A stretch of 64,000 bases of DNA from Phytomonospora sp040655735 (GTDB lineage: Bacteria > Actinomycetota > Actinomycetes > Mycobacteriales > Micromonosporaceae): assembly GCF_040655735.1 (NCBI RefSeq), contig NZ_JBFAKK010000003.1, positions 496,001-560,000 of the forward strand, written 5' to 3'. A program made the translations under genes and the position numbers. Each line of letters opens with the position of its first letter. Position 1 is the first letter of the stretch. Under the pieces are notes generated by a model. The model ran no database searches. It saw only the letters and a program-made list of their open reading frames with translations, and was not told the DNA's origin. Positions 45,871-53,868 of the stretch are shown in pieces.

Positions 45871-46401
45871 CAGGGGCCCACCAGAGGTCCCCACAGACGC
45901 GGGCCACATGGCCCGAGCGGCCCACGACAGCGAGCCCACGCGAGCAGGCCGGCCCCCAGCCGGCCTGCCGCCCCACCCCACCCCACCCCACCCACGGGCA
46001 CGCAAACCCCACCCAGGGCCCGCAACCCAGGCGCAGGTCCGGGTCCAGGGACGGAGTTCCTGGTGGGGTCTGGGGCAACGCCCCAGCAGGGTCCAGGGAC
46101 GGAGTCCTTGGTCAGGGGTCTGGGGGCGAAGCCTCCCAGCGGGGTCCAGGGGCGGAGCCCTTGGACGGGTCTGGGGCGGTGCTCAGCAGGGTCCGGGACG
46201 CAGTCCCGGCGGGGGTGCTGGGGGCGGAGCCACCCAGCCGGGCGACGACCGCGAGCACCACAGACCGAAGCCGAAGCCGAAGCCGCCCAACCCCCGGACG
46301 AGCCGCCACCCCACCAAACGCCGCGCACAACCCGGCGGAGAACCTCGACGCCGTAACCCGGTCGCGAAGCCTCGGGACTACCGGTTAGTCTGGTACCGCT
46401 C
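45871..46401. other. gene-free tract with microsatellite and hairpin array
   Basis: 530 bp between the phosphoribosyltransferase gene and tRNA-Gly. 45971-45994 is a CCCCA microsatellite (four exact units plus CCCA). 46041-46240 contains alternating GGTCCAGGG... and GGTCTGGGG... hairpins. 46260-46290 has GAAGCC triplication. ORFs in this tract have no codon bias and are not believed. Confidence 0.7.
46041..46240. repeat. array of about eight GC-rich hairpin units
   Basis: Units of ~23-27 bases alternate between GGTCCAGGG-loop-CCTTGG and GGTCTGGGG-loop-CCCCAG types (for example 46041-46065, 46066-46088, 46091-46115, 46116-46140 and so on). Each can form its own stem-loop. A related unit occurs on the opposite strand at about 23115-23140 (CTGGGGCGCTGCCCCAG). 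Such GGTCTGGGG/CCCCAG stem-loops recur in actinomycete intergenic DNA. Confidence 0.7.
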
Positions 46402-46472
46402 GCGGGCGTAGCTCAATGGTAGAGCCTCAGTCTTCCAAACTGATTACGCGAGTTCGATTCTCGTCGCCCGCT
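46402..46472 (+). tRNA. tRNA-Gly (anticodon UCC)
   Basis: Acceptor GCGGGCG pairs with CGCCCGC; D arm GCTC-AATGGTA-GAGC; anticodon stem TCAGT/ACTGA with loop CTTCCAA, anticodon TCC reading GGA; T arm GCGAG-TTCGATT-CTCGT; discriminator T. 71 nucleotides, CCA not encoded. A hairpin terminator follows. Confidence 0.95.
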
Positions 46473-46480
46473 CAGAAGAG

Positions 46481-46510
46481 AAGCCCCGCAGCTCACAGGC
46501 TGCGGGGCTT
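46481..46510. terminator. terminator between tRNA-Gly and the convergent PASTA gene
   Basis: Stem AAGCCCCGCAG / CTGCGGGGCTT around loop CTCACAGG, followed by CTTC. Serves the plus-strand tRNA and, ten bases from its stop, the minus-strand PASTA gene. Confidence 0.8.
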
Positions 46511-46520
46511 CTTCATGGAC

Positions 46521-46946
46521 TCACTTCTTCTTGGAACACGTCAGCACGATCACCGCGTCGGCGGCCAGCCGCGCCCCGGGTTCGTGGGACTGCTCGACGA
46601 CCGTCCAGTTCGCCGCGATGATGACCAGGCTGTCGCCCTCGTCGGCCGAGCCGAACTCCACATCGGTGAAGCCGAGCCTCTCCAGTTCGTCGCGGGCCAC
46701 CGCGGCGTTCTGGCCGACCACGTCCGGCATCTCCAGGACCACCGGGGTGGGCTCCTCCTCCGGCCCCACCGCCGCCGGAGAGCTGACCGCCGTCGTGGGT
46801 GAGGGCTCCTCCCTGCCGCCGCTCACGAGGTTGCCGGCGACCACACCGAGCACGCAGACCACTACCACCGCAGCCGTCACCCCGGCGACGATCAGCACGG
46901 TCCTGCGTTCGGGGCGGCCGGGCGCCCGAGCCGTCCGGTCGTCCAT
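46521..46946 (-). CDS. membrane-anchored PASTA-domain protein
   Basis: A 141-residue protein; ATG at 46946 is preferred because GGAGAGGAG lies upstream of it (a longer frame starts 13 codons earlier). Cytoplasmic head of ~17 residues, one transmembrane helix (VLIVAGVTAAVVVVCVLGVV, ~17-38), a Ser/Pro/Glu linker, then one PASTA domain (~72-138: MPDVVGQNAAVARDELERLGFTDVEF ... VVEQSHEPGARL). PASTA domains bind cell-wall muropeptides or beta-lactams. It lacks a kinase or transpeptidase domain and so may be an accessory wall sensor. Confidence 0.82.
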   Translation of the reverse strand: MDDRTARAPGRPERRTVLIVAGVTAAVVVVCVLGVVAGNLVSGGREEPSPTTAVSSPAAVGPEEEPTPVVLEMPDVVGQNAAVARDELERLGFTDVEFGSADEGDSLVIIAANWTVVEQSHEPGARLAADAVIVLTCSKKK

Positions 46947-47185
46947 GAGGGGACTCCTCTCCGGCGTCGCCGTCACGCGCCTCACCGTTCATGGTGCGGT
47001 CGGTGAGGGTCGGTGCGCAATGCGTGCCCCCACCCCGCCCATAACCCCCACGACTCCCTCCGGGCCGTGTTGTACGCTTCCTTCCGTCGGTGACCGCCCT
47101 CGCGGACCCCGGCTCCTGCACCCGGCGCGGCATCTTCGGCCGCCGCGCCGCGGGTCGGACGCAAAGCCCGTGCCTCGCACGGTTT

Positions 47186-47262
47186 CGGGACGTGGCGCAG
47201 CTTGGTAGCGCACCCGCTTTGGGAGCGGGGGGTCGCAGGTTCAAATCCTGTCGTCCCGACCA
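47186..47262 (+). tRNA. tRNA-Pro (anticodon UGG)
   Basis: Acceptor CGGGACG pairs with CGTCCCG; D arm GCGC-AGCTTGGTA-GCGC; anticodon stem CCCGC/GCGGG with loop TTTGGGA, anticodon TGG; T arm CAGG-TTCAAAT-CCTG; discriminator A followed by encoded CCA (47260-47262). Lies 159 bases upstream of tig. Confidence 0.95.
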
Positions 47263-47421
47263 TTCACCCGGCCGACGCCGACCTCACAGGTGGCATCGGT
47301 CATGCTCCATGGGGAGTCCTTTTTCCGTGGCCTAGACTCGGGCGGGGCCCGCATGCTCCCTCGACGACACCGCATGCCACGCACAACACTCACCAATGCC
47401 ACGTACCAAGGAGTCACGCCT

Positions 47422-48840
47422 GTGAAGAGCACCGTTGAAACCCTGAGCGAAACTCGGGTTCGACTCAACGTCGAGGTGCCTTTTGAGGAGCTTGAGCCGC
47501 AGCTGCGTCAGGCGTACAAGAAGATCGGTGCCCAGGTCCGCATCCCCGGCTTCCGGCCCGGGAAGGCGCCGGCGCGGATCATCGACCAGCGTGTCGGGCG
47601 CGGTGCGGTGCTCGCCGAGGCGATCGACGCGGCTCTCCCCGAGCAGTACGTCGCCGCGATCAACGAGCACGACATCAAGGCCCTCGGCCGGCCCACCATC
47701 GAACCGGGCGACATCGAGGACGGCCAGCCGCTGACCTTCACCGCCGAGGTCGACGTGGTCCCCTCCTTCGAACTCCCCGACCTGAGCACGCTGACGATCA
47801 CCGTCGACGAGCTCAACGTCGAGGACTCCGAGGTCGACGAGCAGCTGGAGAGCCTCCGCCTGCGCTTCGCGACCCTCAAGGGCGTCGAGCGCCCCGCCGC
47901 CGAAGGCGACTTCGTCTCCATCGACCTCAACGCCACCGTCGACGGCGAGGAGATCGAGGGCGGCTCGGCCACCGGCATCTCCCACGAGGTCGGCGCCGGC
48001 AATCTCCTCGACGGCCTCGACGAGGCCCTCGTCGGCATGAGCGCCGCCGAGACCAAGACCTTCGTCACCAAGCTCGTGGGCGGCGACCGCGCCGGCCAGG
48101 ACGCCGACGTCGAGGTCACCGTCCGCAGCGTGCGCGAGCGTGAGCTCCCCGAGCTGGACGACGAGTTCGCCACCCTCGCCAGCGAGCACGACACCATCGA
48201 GGAACTGCGCGCCGAACTGCGCGGCAACCTCACCACCCGCGCCGCGCAGGCCCGCGCCGAGCAGATCCGGGTCAAGGCCGCCGAGGTCCTCGTCGAGGCC
48301 GCCGGTGTTCCGACCCCCGAAGGCGTCGTCTCCGACGAGGTCGAGCACCGCAAGGGCCACCTCGTCGAGCAGATCCAGCAGCTCGACTCCACTCTCGAGG
48401 ACTTCCTGGCCCGCCAGGACAAGACCGTCGAGCAGTTCGAGACCGAGCTCGCCGAGCAGGCCGGCATCGCGATCCGCAACCAGCTCGTCCTCGACAAGCT
48501 GGCCGACGCGGAGAACACCGAGGTCACCGACCAGGAGCTCACCTTCGCCGTGGTGCAGCAGGCGCAGCGCCAGGGCGTGCCGCAGGAGCAGCTCCAGCAG
48601 TACGCCGACCAGCTGATGCGCTCGGGCCAGCTGCGCAGCCTCGTCGCCGACCTGCGCCGCTCGAAGGCGCTGGAGTCGGTCATCGAGGCCGCCACCGTCA
48701 CCGACACCGCGGGGTTCACCCTGGGCGAGGACGAGCTGTTCCCCGGCCGTCGTGAGGCCCGTGAGGCCGAGGCGGCGCAGGCCGCCCAGGCCGACGGCGA
48801 CGACGAGGGCCAGGCCGACGGCGAGGACGACGGCAAGTAG
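47422..48840 (+). CDS. tig: trigger factor (ribosome-associated chaperone, prolyl isomerase)
   Basis: A 472-residue protein, GTG start at 47422 with AAGGAG 8 bases upstream; the frame is open back to 47290 but that part covers a spacer and is not believed. N-terminal ribosome-docking domain with FRPGKAPARIID (signature GFRPGKxP), then the FKBP-like PPIase domain (~150-245: GDFVSIDLNATVDGEEIEGG ... GMSAAETKTFV) and the helical chaperone body to ~440; the tail is acidic (EGQADGEDDGK). Folds nascent chains at the ribosome exit tunnel. It precedes clpP1P2 in the order known from M. tuberculosis (Rv2462c-Rv2460c). Confidence 0.97.
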   Translation: MKSTVETLSETRVRLNVEVPFEELEPQLRQAYKKIGAQVRIPGFRPGKAPARIIDQRVGRGAVLAEAIDAALPEQYVAAINEHDIKALGRPTIEPGDIEDGQPLTFTAEVDVVPSFELPDLSTLTITVDELNVEDSEVDEQLESLRLRFATLKGVERPAAEGDFVSIDLNATVDGEEIEGGSATGISHEVGAGNLLDGLDEALVGMSAAETKTFVTKLVGGDRAGQDADVEVTVRSVRERELPELDDEFATLASEHDTIEELRAELRGNLTTRAAQARAEQIRVKAAEVLVEAAGVPTPEGVVSDEVEHRKGHLVEQIQQLDSTLEDFLARQDKTVEQFETELAEQAGIAIRNQLVLDKLADAENTEVTDQELTFAVVQQAQRQGVPQEQLQQYADQLMRSGQLRSLVADLRRSKALESVIEAATVTDTAGFTLGEDELFPGRREAREAEAAQAAQADGDDEGQADGEDDGK

Positions 48841-48859
48841 CAGGCGCCACCGCGCGCTT

Positions 48860-48899
48860 CGACGGCGGCGGTCACCCGCGAGGGAGGCCGCCGCCGTCG
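48860..48899 (+). terminator. terminator of tig
   Basis: 12-bp stem CGACGGCGGCGG / CCGCCGCCGTCG with a 16-base loop, 20 bases after the tig stop. Confidence 0.6.
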
Positions 48900-49061
48900 G
48901 CGTTCGCCTCCGGCACGCCACCGCGGCGCGCCCGGGCTCGCGAACGGTTTTCGCGTGACCGCCCGCCCGGGCGGCCACCACGGTGTCACCCGGTACAGCC
49001 CGAGGAAACCCCGGCCGCGCGAGGCCTCTCGCGGGTTATATTCCGCTTCGCGGGTCTGCTG

Positions 49062-49072
49062 CGCTGACAGCG
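49062..49072 (+). promoter_or_regulatory. ClgR-like operator core upstream of clpP1
   Basis: CGCTGACAGCG, followed by AACA, fits the pattern CGCYNANRGCG described for the ClgR activator of clp genes (from memory). Its centre is ~96 bases upstream of the clpP1 start. A second palindrome CCGCTTCGCGG lies just upstream at 49043-49053. Confidence 0.4.
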
Positions 49073-49162
49073 AACAAACGCCCGCCACGACCGGTTTTCG
49101 GGCCGTCACCGACTAGGGTCGCTGATGCGACAAGACTTCTACTACGGACCTGAGAGGGCGCA

Positions 49163-49780
49163 ATGAGCGATCTGATCATCCCGAATGCGTCGATCGTCGC
49201 CCGCGCCGCCGAGACGGGCAGTCTCGACGACAGGGTGTTCGACCGGCTGCTCAAGGAGCGCATCATCTTCCTCGGCAGCGAGGTCAACGACGAGGTTGCC
49301 AACAGGCTCTGCGCCCAGTTGCTGCTGCTTGCCGCCGAGGACCCCGAGCGCGACATCCAGCTGTACATCAACTCGCCGGGTGGCTCCGTCTACGCGGGTA
49401 TGGCCATCTACGACACGATGCAGTTCATCCCCAACGACGTCGCCACGCTCGCCATGGGCATGGCCGCCTCGATGGGGCAGCTGCTGCTGTGCGCCGGAGC
49501 GCCGGGCAAGCGGACCGCGCTTCCCCACACGCGGGTGATGATGCACCAGCCGTCGGGTGGCATCGGCGGAACGGCGTCCGATGTGGCCATCCTCGCCGAG
49601 CAGATGCTGTACACCAAGAAGATGTTCCAGGAGCGGGTAGCGCACCACACGGGGCGTACGGTCGAGGAGATCGAGACCGACTCCGACCGCGACCGCTGGT
49701 TCACCGCCGAAGAGGCCAAGGACTACGGATTCATCGACAGTGTCGTGACGGGTGCGGCGCAGCTGCCGTCGAACGGGTAA
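49163..49780 (+). CDS. clpP1: ATP-dependent Clp protease proteolytic subunit ClpP1
   Basis: A 205-residue serine peptidase. Ser in the GMAASMGQ elbow, His in MMHQPSGG, Asp in TDSDRD (catalytic triad), with the handle helix segment between. Actinobacteria have two ClpP subunits that form a mixed tetradecamer; this one precedes clpP2 by 11 bases, so the pair is co-transcribed. ClpX and ClpC1 feed it with unfolded proteins. A ClgR-like site upstream suggests stress induction. Confidence 0.97.
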   Translation: MSDLIIPNASIVARAAETGSLDDRVFDRLLKERIIFLGSEVNDEVANRLCAQLLLLAAEDPERDIQLYINSPGGSVYAGMAIYDTMQFIPNDVATLAMGMAASMGQLLLCAGAPGKRTALPHTRVMMHQPSGGIGGTASDVAILAEQMLYTKKMFQERVAHHTGRTVEEIETDSDRDRWFTAEEAKDYGFIDSVVTGAAQLPSNG

Positions 49781-49791
49781 GGGATATAGAC

Positions 49792-50478
49792 GTGTCAGAG
49801 ATCTTCAGCCAGAGCAACCTGCACAGGGCCGTCACCGGTATCGCGGGAGCGCCCGCCGTGCAGAACCGGTACATCATCCCGTCGTACGTCGAGAAGACGT
49901 CCTACGGGGTGAAGGAGATGAACCCGTACAACAAGATGTTCGAGGACCGCATCATCTTCCTCGGATCTCCTGTCGACGACACCTCCGCCAACGACATCAT
50001 GGCCCAGCTGATCGTGCTCGAGGGCAACGATCCCGACCGTGAGATCACGATGTACATCAACTCGCCCGGTGGCTCCATCACCGCGCTGATGGCCATCTAC
50101 GACACGATGCAGTACGTCCGCCCCGACATCCGCACGGTCTGCATGGGCCAGGCGGCCAGCGCCGCCGCCGTCCTGCTCGCCGCCGGAACCCCGGGCAAGC
50201 GGATCGCCCTGCCGAACTCGCGGATCATCATCCACCAGCCGGCCACCGAGGGCACCTTCGGCCAGGCCTCCGACATGGAGATCCAGGCCCGCGAGATCCT
50301 CCGCATGCGCAAGCAGCTGGAGATCGTGCTCTCCCTGCACACCGGCAAGTCCCAGGAGCAGGTCCGCAAGGACATCGAGCGGGACAAGATCTTCACGGCC
50401 GAGGACGCCAAGGAGTACGGTCTGATCGACAGCGTGCTCACTTCGCGGAAGAAGAACGCGGTCGCATCGGCGAGCTAA
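49792..50478 (+). CDS. clpP2: ATP-dependent Clp protease proteolytic subunit ClpP2
   Basis: A 228-residue subunit, GTG start at 49792 (MSEIFSQSNL). Triad: Ser in GQAASAAAV, His in IIHQPATEG, Asp in KDIERDK. A longer N-terminus than ClpP1 fits a processed propeptide, as in mycobacterial ClpP2. Forms the heteromeric ClpP1P2 chamber. ClpX follows 149 bases downstream on the same strand, where the gene gap may hold its own promoter. Confidence 0.97.
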   Translation: MSEIFSQSNLHRAVTGIAGAPAVQNRYIIPSYVEKTSYGVKEMNPYNKMFEDRIIFLGSPVDDTSANDIMAQLIVLEGNDPDREITMYINSPGGSITALMAIYDTMQYVRPDIRTVCMGQAASAAAVLLAAGTPGKRIALPNSRIIIHQPATEGTFGQASDMEIQAREILRMRKQLEIVLSLHTGKSQEQVRKDIERDKIFTAEDAKEYGLIDSVLTSRKKNAVASAS

Positions 50479-50627
50479 GCTCATCCGCCGGGGCGATGAA
50501 CTCCTTCGCCCCGGTGCGATGGCCGCAAATGCGGTCGATGGCTTGACGACCAGGTACGGTCAAACAGGAGCGGACAGGCGACGCCGGGCGAGCCCAGCCC
50601 GGTGCTTGAGACGGCAGGGAGACCCAG

Positions 50628-51920
50628 GTGGCACCTCGCATCGGAGAGAGCGAGCTACTGAAGTGCTCCTTCTGTGGCAAGTCCCAGAAGCAGGTCAAGA
50701 AACTCATCGCCGGACCCGGTGTCTACATCTGCGACGAGTGCATCGACCTATGTAACGAGATCATCGAGGAAGAGCTCGCCGAGGCCGGCGAGGTCAAGTG
50801 GGAGCAGCTGCCCAAGCCCAAGGAGATCGTGGAGTTCCTCGACCAGTACGTGGTCGGTCAGGATCACGCGAAGCGGTCCCTCGCGGTGGCGGTCTACAAC
50901 CACTACAAGCGCGTCCAGGTCGAGGCCTCGTCCGCCCATCGCGGCGACTCGGGCGTCGAGCTGGCCAAGTCGAACATCATGATGATCGGCCCGACGGGCA
51001 GCGGCAAGACACACCTCGCCCAGACCCTCGCGCGGATGCTGAACGTCCCCTTCGCCATCGCCGACGCCACCGCGTTGACCGAGGCCGGGTACGTCGGCGA
51101 GGACGTGGAGAACATCCTCCTCAAGCTCATCCAGGCCGCCGACTACGACGTCAAGCGCGCCGAGACGGGCATCATCTACATCGACGAGATCGACAAGGCG
51201 GCCCGCAAGTCGGAGAACCCGTCGATAACTCGCGACGTGTCCGGTGAAGGCGTGCAGCAGGCGCTGCTGAAGATCCTCGAGGGCACCGTGGCCTCGGTCC
51301 CCCCGCAGGGCGGCCGCAAGCACCCCCACCAGGACTTCATCCAGATCGACACCACCAACGTGCTGTTCATCTGCGGTGGCGCCTTCGCGGGCCTCGACCA
51401 GATCATCGACCAGCGGATCGGCAAGCGCACCATCGGCTTCGCCGCGCAGCTGCGGACCGTCGACGACTCGTCATCCGACGACATCTTCGCCGACGTCATG
51501 CCCGAGGACCTGCTCAAGTTCGGGCTGATCCCGGAGTTCGTCGGCCGGCTGCCGATCATGACGACGGTCAAGAACCTCGACAAGGAGGCGATGATCCAGA
51601 TCCTCACCGAGCCCCGCAACGCGCTGACCAAGCAGTACCAGCGCCTGTTCGAGCTCGACGGTGTGGAACTGGTCTTCGACGACGACGCCCTCGAACCGAT
51701 CGCCGACCAGGCCATGCTCCGGGGCACCGGCGCTCGCGGCCTGCGCGCGATCATGGAGGAGGTCCTCCTCCCGGTGATGTACGAGGTGCCCAGCCGCGCC
51801 GAGGACGTCGCGAGGGTGGTCATCACCCGCGACGTGGTCCTCAAGAACGTCAACCCGACGATCGTGCCGCGCGACCGGATGGTCAAGCGCCCGCGCATCC
51901 GCCGGGACAAGTCCGCCTGA
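50628..51920 (+). CDS. clpX: ATP-dependent Clp protease ATP-binding subunit ClpX
   Basis: A 430-residue AAA+ unfoldase, GTG start. Residues ~12-40 are the C4 zinc-binding domain CSFCGKSQKQVKKLIAGPGVYICDECID; then the AAA+ module with Walker A GPTGSGKT, Walker B IIYIDEIDK, pore loop GYVGE, and sensor-2 RGLRAIMEEVLLPVMYEVPS. It recognises tagged substrates and passes them to ClpP1P2. The neighbours clpP1 and clpP2 are its partners. A strong hairpin terminates the gene downstream. Confidence 0.97.
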   Translation: MAPRIGESELLKCSFCGKSQKQVKKLIAGPGVYICDECIDLCNEIIEEELAEAGEVKWEQLPKPKEIVEFLDQYVVGQDHAKRSLAVAVYNHYKRVQVEASSAHRGDSGVELAKSNIMMIGPTGSGKTHLAQTLARMLNVPFAIADATALTEAGYVGEDVENILLKLIQAADYDVKRAETGIIYIDEIDKAARKSENPSITRDVSGEGVQQALLKILEGTVASVPPQGGRKHPHQDFIQIDTTNVLFICGGAFAGLDQIIDQRIGKRTIGFAAQLRTVDDSSSDDIFADVMPEDLLKFGLIPEFVGRLPIMTTVKNLDKEAMIQILTEPRNALTKQYQRLFELDGVELVFDDDALEPIADQAMLRGTGARGLRAIMEEVLLPVMYEVPSRAEDVARVVITRDVVLKNVNPTIVPRDRMVKRPRIRRDKSA

Positions 51921-51956
51921 GGCGCCCTGGGGCACCTGGCGCCCGTGAGAGACACC

Positions 51957-51994
51957 GGCCGGGGCCGGTCCGCGAGAGCGGGCCGGCCCCGGCC
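51957..51994. terminator. strong terminator after clpX
   Basis: 17-bp stem GGCCGGGGCCGGTCCGC / GCGGGCCGGCCCCGGCC with loop GAGA and one G-T pair, followed by TTCATC. Shared with the convergent GNAT gene. Confidence 0.85.
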
Positions 51995-52024
51995 TTCATC
52001 ATCGGTGCGCCGGGGTTTCCCGCC

Positions 52025-52873
52025 TCAGCCGAAGGAGTAGTCGACCGCCTCGACGGCCGGTACGAACCCGATGCGGCGGTAGACGCCGTTGCTGGTCGGG
52101 TTGTCCTGGTCGGCGTACAGCATGCAGCGTTCGACCTCCTCCGTAGCGAGGAGGCCGGCGCACAGCCGCGACACCGACGCCGCCGCGTATCCCCGGCCGC
52201 GGTGCTCGTCGGGGGTGTAGACCGCCGTGATCCGCGAGACGCCCTCGACGGCGTCCAAGCGCAGGGCCATCGACACCGGTGTCCCCGCGTCCTCCCACAG
52301 CCACAACAGGCCGCGATCGACACGGCGGTCGACGATGTCCAGGCGCTCCCGGCGGGTGCGCCGGACCGGCCCGTTCACGTCGCGGGTGAAGGCCTCGAAC
52401 CAGTCGGCGAGCAGCTCGCGGTCGGCCGGCACCGCCCGCCTCGCGTTCCCGGGGACGCCGTCGGGAATGAGCGGCTCGGTCAGCTCGTAGACCGTCCGTG
52501 AGGTGCCCCGGCGGGCCGGCGCGCCCATCCGGACGCTCCAGCGGGCGACGAAGCGCTCGACCGCGGCGCGGGGGCCGGTGATGCCCGGCAGATCCGGGCG
52601 CAGCTCGCACAGGGCGTCGGCGAGCGCGACGACGACCGGTTCGGGGAGGCCGGGCAGGCATAGTTTGTGCGGGGGAGTGAGCATGGCGACGCCGACGAGT
52701 TCGCCGTCGTCGAGGACGCTCAGCCACATGGCGTCGGCTTCGAGGTCGGTGAGCCCGTCGAGGCGGGCGCGGACGCCTGCGGCGATGACGTTGCCGGTCG
52801 CGGTGTCGCGCCGCAGGAACGGCAGCGCGCCGGCCGCGAACGCGGCCAGGTCGGGTTCGATCTGCACACGCAT
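52025..52873 (-). CDS. GNAT family N-acetyltransferase
   Basis: A 282-residue protein using the ATG at 52873 (MRVQIEPDLAAF). The C-terminal half is a GNAT fold: LWLWEDAGTPVSMALRL, ITAVYTPDEHRGRGYAAASVSRL with the acetyl-CoA-binding Arg-Gly-x-Gly loop HRGRGYA, and LYADQDNPTSNGVYRRIGF. The N-terminal half appears to be a second, degenerate acetyltransferase-like domain. Substrate unknown. Convergent with clpX and divergent from the YbbN-like gene. Confidence 0.85.
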   Translation of the reverse strand: MRVQIEPDLAAFAAGALPFLRRDTATGNVIAAGVRARLDGLTDLEADAMWLSVLDDGELVGVAMLTPPHKLCLPGLPEPVVVALADALCELRPDLPGITGPRAAVERFVARWSVRMGAPARRGTSRTVYELTEPLIPDGVPGNARRAVPADRELLADWFEAFTRDVNGPVRRTRRERLDIVDRRVDRGLLWLWEDAGTPVSMALRLDAVEGVSRITAVYTPDEHRGRGYAAASVSRLCAGLLATEEVERCMLYADQDNPTSNGVYRRIGFVPAVEAVDYSFG

Positions 52874-52963
52874 CCGCGCAGTCTTCCAGGCCCGCGCTCG
52901 GCGCGCCTTGCCGCGCACGGCCCGGACCACGGTCGACGCGCGGAAAGTGCAAGACTTAACGCC

Positions 52964-53863
52964 ATGACGCAGCCCAACCTAGGTAACTCCATCTTCACCC
53001 GGGGAGCCGTCGACCTCTCCGGACTCGGTACGCCGCGGCCCGCGCCGCAGGCGTCCCCGCAGGCCGGCGCCTCCGCCGGTGGGGGAGTCGCCGTCATCGA
53101 CGTCACCGAGGCGACCTTCCAGAGCGAGATCATCGACCGTTCGATGAGCACGCCGGTGGTCGTCCTGTTCTGGGTCGAGGGCGATCCCTCCTCGGCCGAG
53201 CTGGTACCGGTGCTCGAACGCCTCGCCGCCGAGGGCGGCGGACTGTGGACTCTGGCGAAGGTCGACGTCGACGGCGGGCAGCGGCTCGCCCAGGCGTTCG
53301 GTGTTCGCGCCGTCCCGACGGCCATTGCCATCGTCGGCGGCCAGCCTGTCAACGCCTTCGAGGGGCCGCAGCCCGAGCCGGGTCTGCGCCAGTGGATCGC
53401 CGAACTCCTCAACGCCGCCGGGGTCGACGCCCCGCAGGCCGAGGTCCCTCTCGACCCGCGCCTGGTCCAGGCCGAGGACAAGCTCGCCGAGGGCGACTAC
53501 GACGCCGCCGAGGCCGCCTACCGCAAGTACCTCGGTGAGAACCCCGGCGACAGTGAGGCCGAGGCCGGCCTCGCGCAGGTCGGGCTGCTCCGCCGCACCG
53601 AGGGCGCCGACATCGAGGCCTCCCTCGCCGCGGCCGAGGCCGCGCCCGGCGACCTGGCGGCCCAGACGCTCGCCGCCGACCTCGAAGTGCTCACCGGCGA
53701 GGCCGCCGCGGCCTACGCGCGCCTCATCGCGCTCGTCTCGCGGACCAGCGGCGCCGAACGTGAAATCGTGCGCAAACACCTCGTCGAGCTCTTCGGACTC
53801 GCGGCTCCGGACGACCCGGCTGTCGCCAAGGCCCGCAGACAGCTCATGACAGTGCTTTTCTAG
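52964..53863 (+). CDS. YbbN/CnoX-like thioredoxin-TPR co-chaperone
   Basis: A 299-residue protein. A ~40-residue disordered Pro/Ala/Gln head, then a thioredoxin fold (~43-155: VVVLFWVEGDPSSAELVPVLERLA ... GVRAVPTAIAIVGGQPV) with no CxxC; the active-site pair is replaced by EGDPSS, so it cannot be a disulfide reductase. Residues ~165-299 are TPR-like helices (LVQAEDKLAEGDYDAAEAAYRKYLGENPG). The architecture matches actinobacterial YbbN-type proteins (CnoX in E. coli), which hold stressed proteins for refolding. An arginase-family gene follows 5 bases downstream. Confidence 0.88.
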   Translation: MTQPNLGNSIFTRGAVDLSGLGTPRPAPQASPQAGASAGGGVAVIDVTEATFQSEIIDRSMSTPVVVLFWVEGDPSSAELVPVLERLAAEGGGLWTLAKVDVDGGQRLAQAFGVRAVPTAIAIVGGQPVNAFEGPQPEPGLRQWIAELLNAAGVDAPQAEVPLDPRLVQAEDKLAEGDYDAAEAAYRKYLGENPGDSEAEAGLAQVGLLRRTEGADIEASLAAAEAAPGDLAAQTLAADLEVLTGEAAAAYARLIALVSRTSGAEREIVRKHLVELFGLAAPDDPAVAKARRQLMTVLF

Positions 53864-53868
53864 TACAC

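Larger units (their letters stand above)
48841..49162 (+). other. intergenic region between tig and clpP1
   Basis: 322 bp without a gene. It holds a tig terminator (48860-48899) and, further on, a ClgR-like dyad before clpP1 (see the separate entries). Low-complexity GC-rich sequence lies between. Confidence 0.7.
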
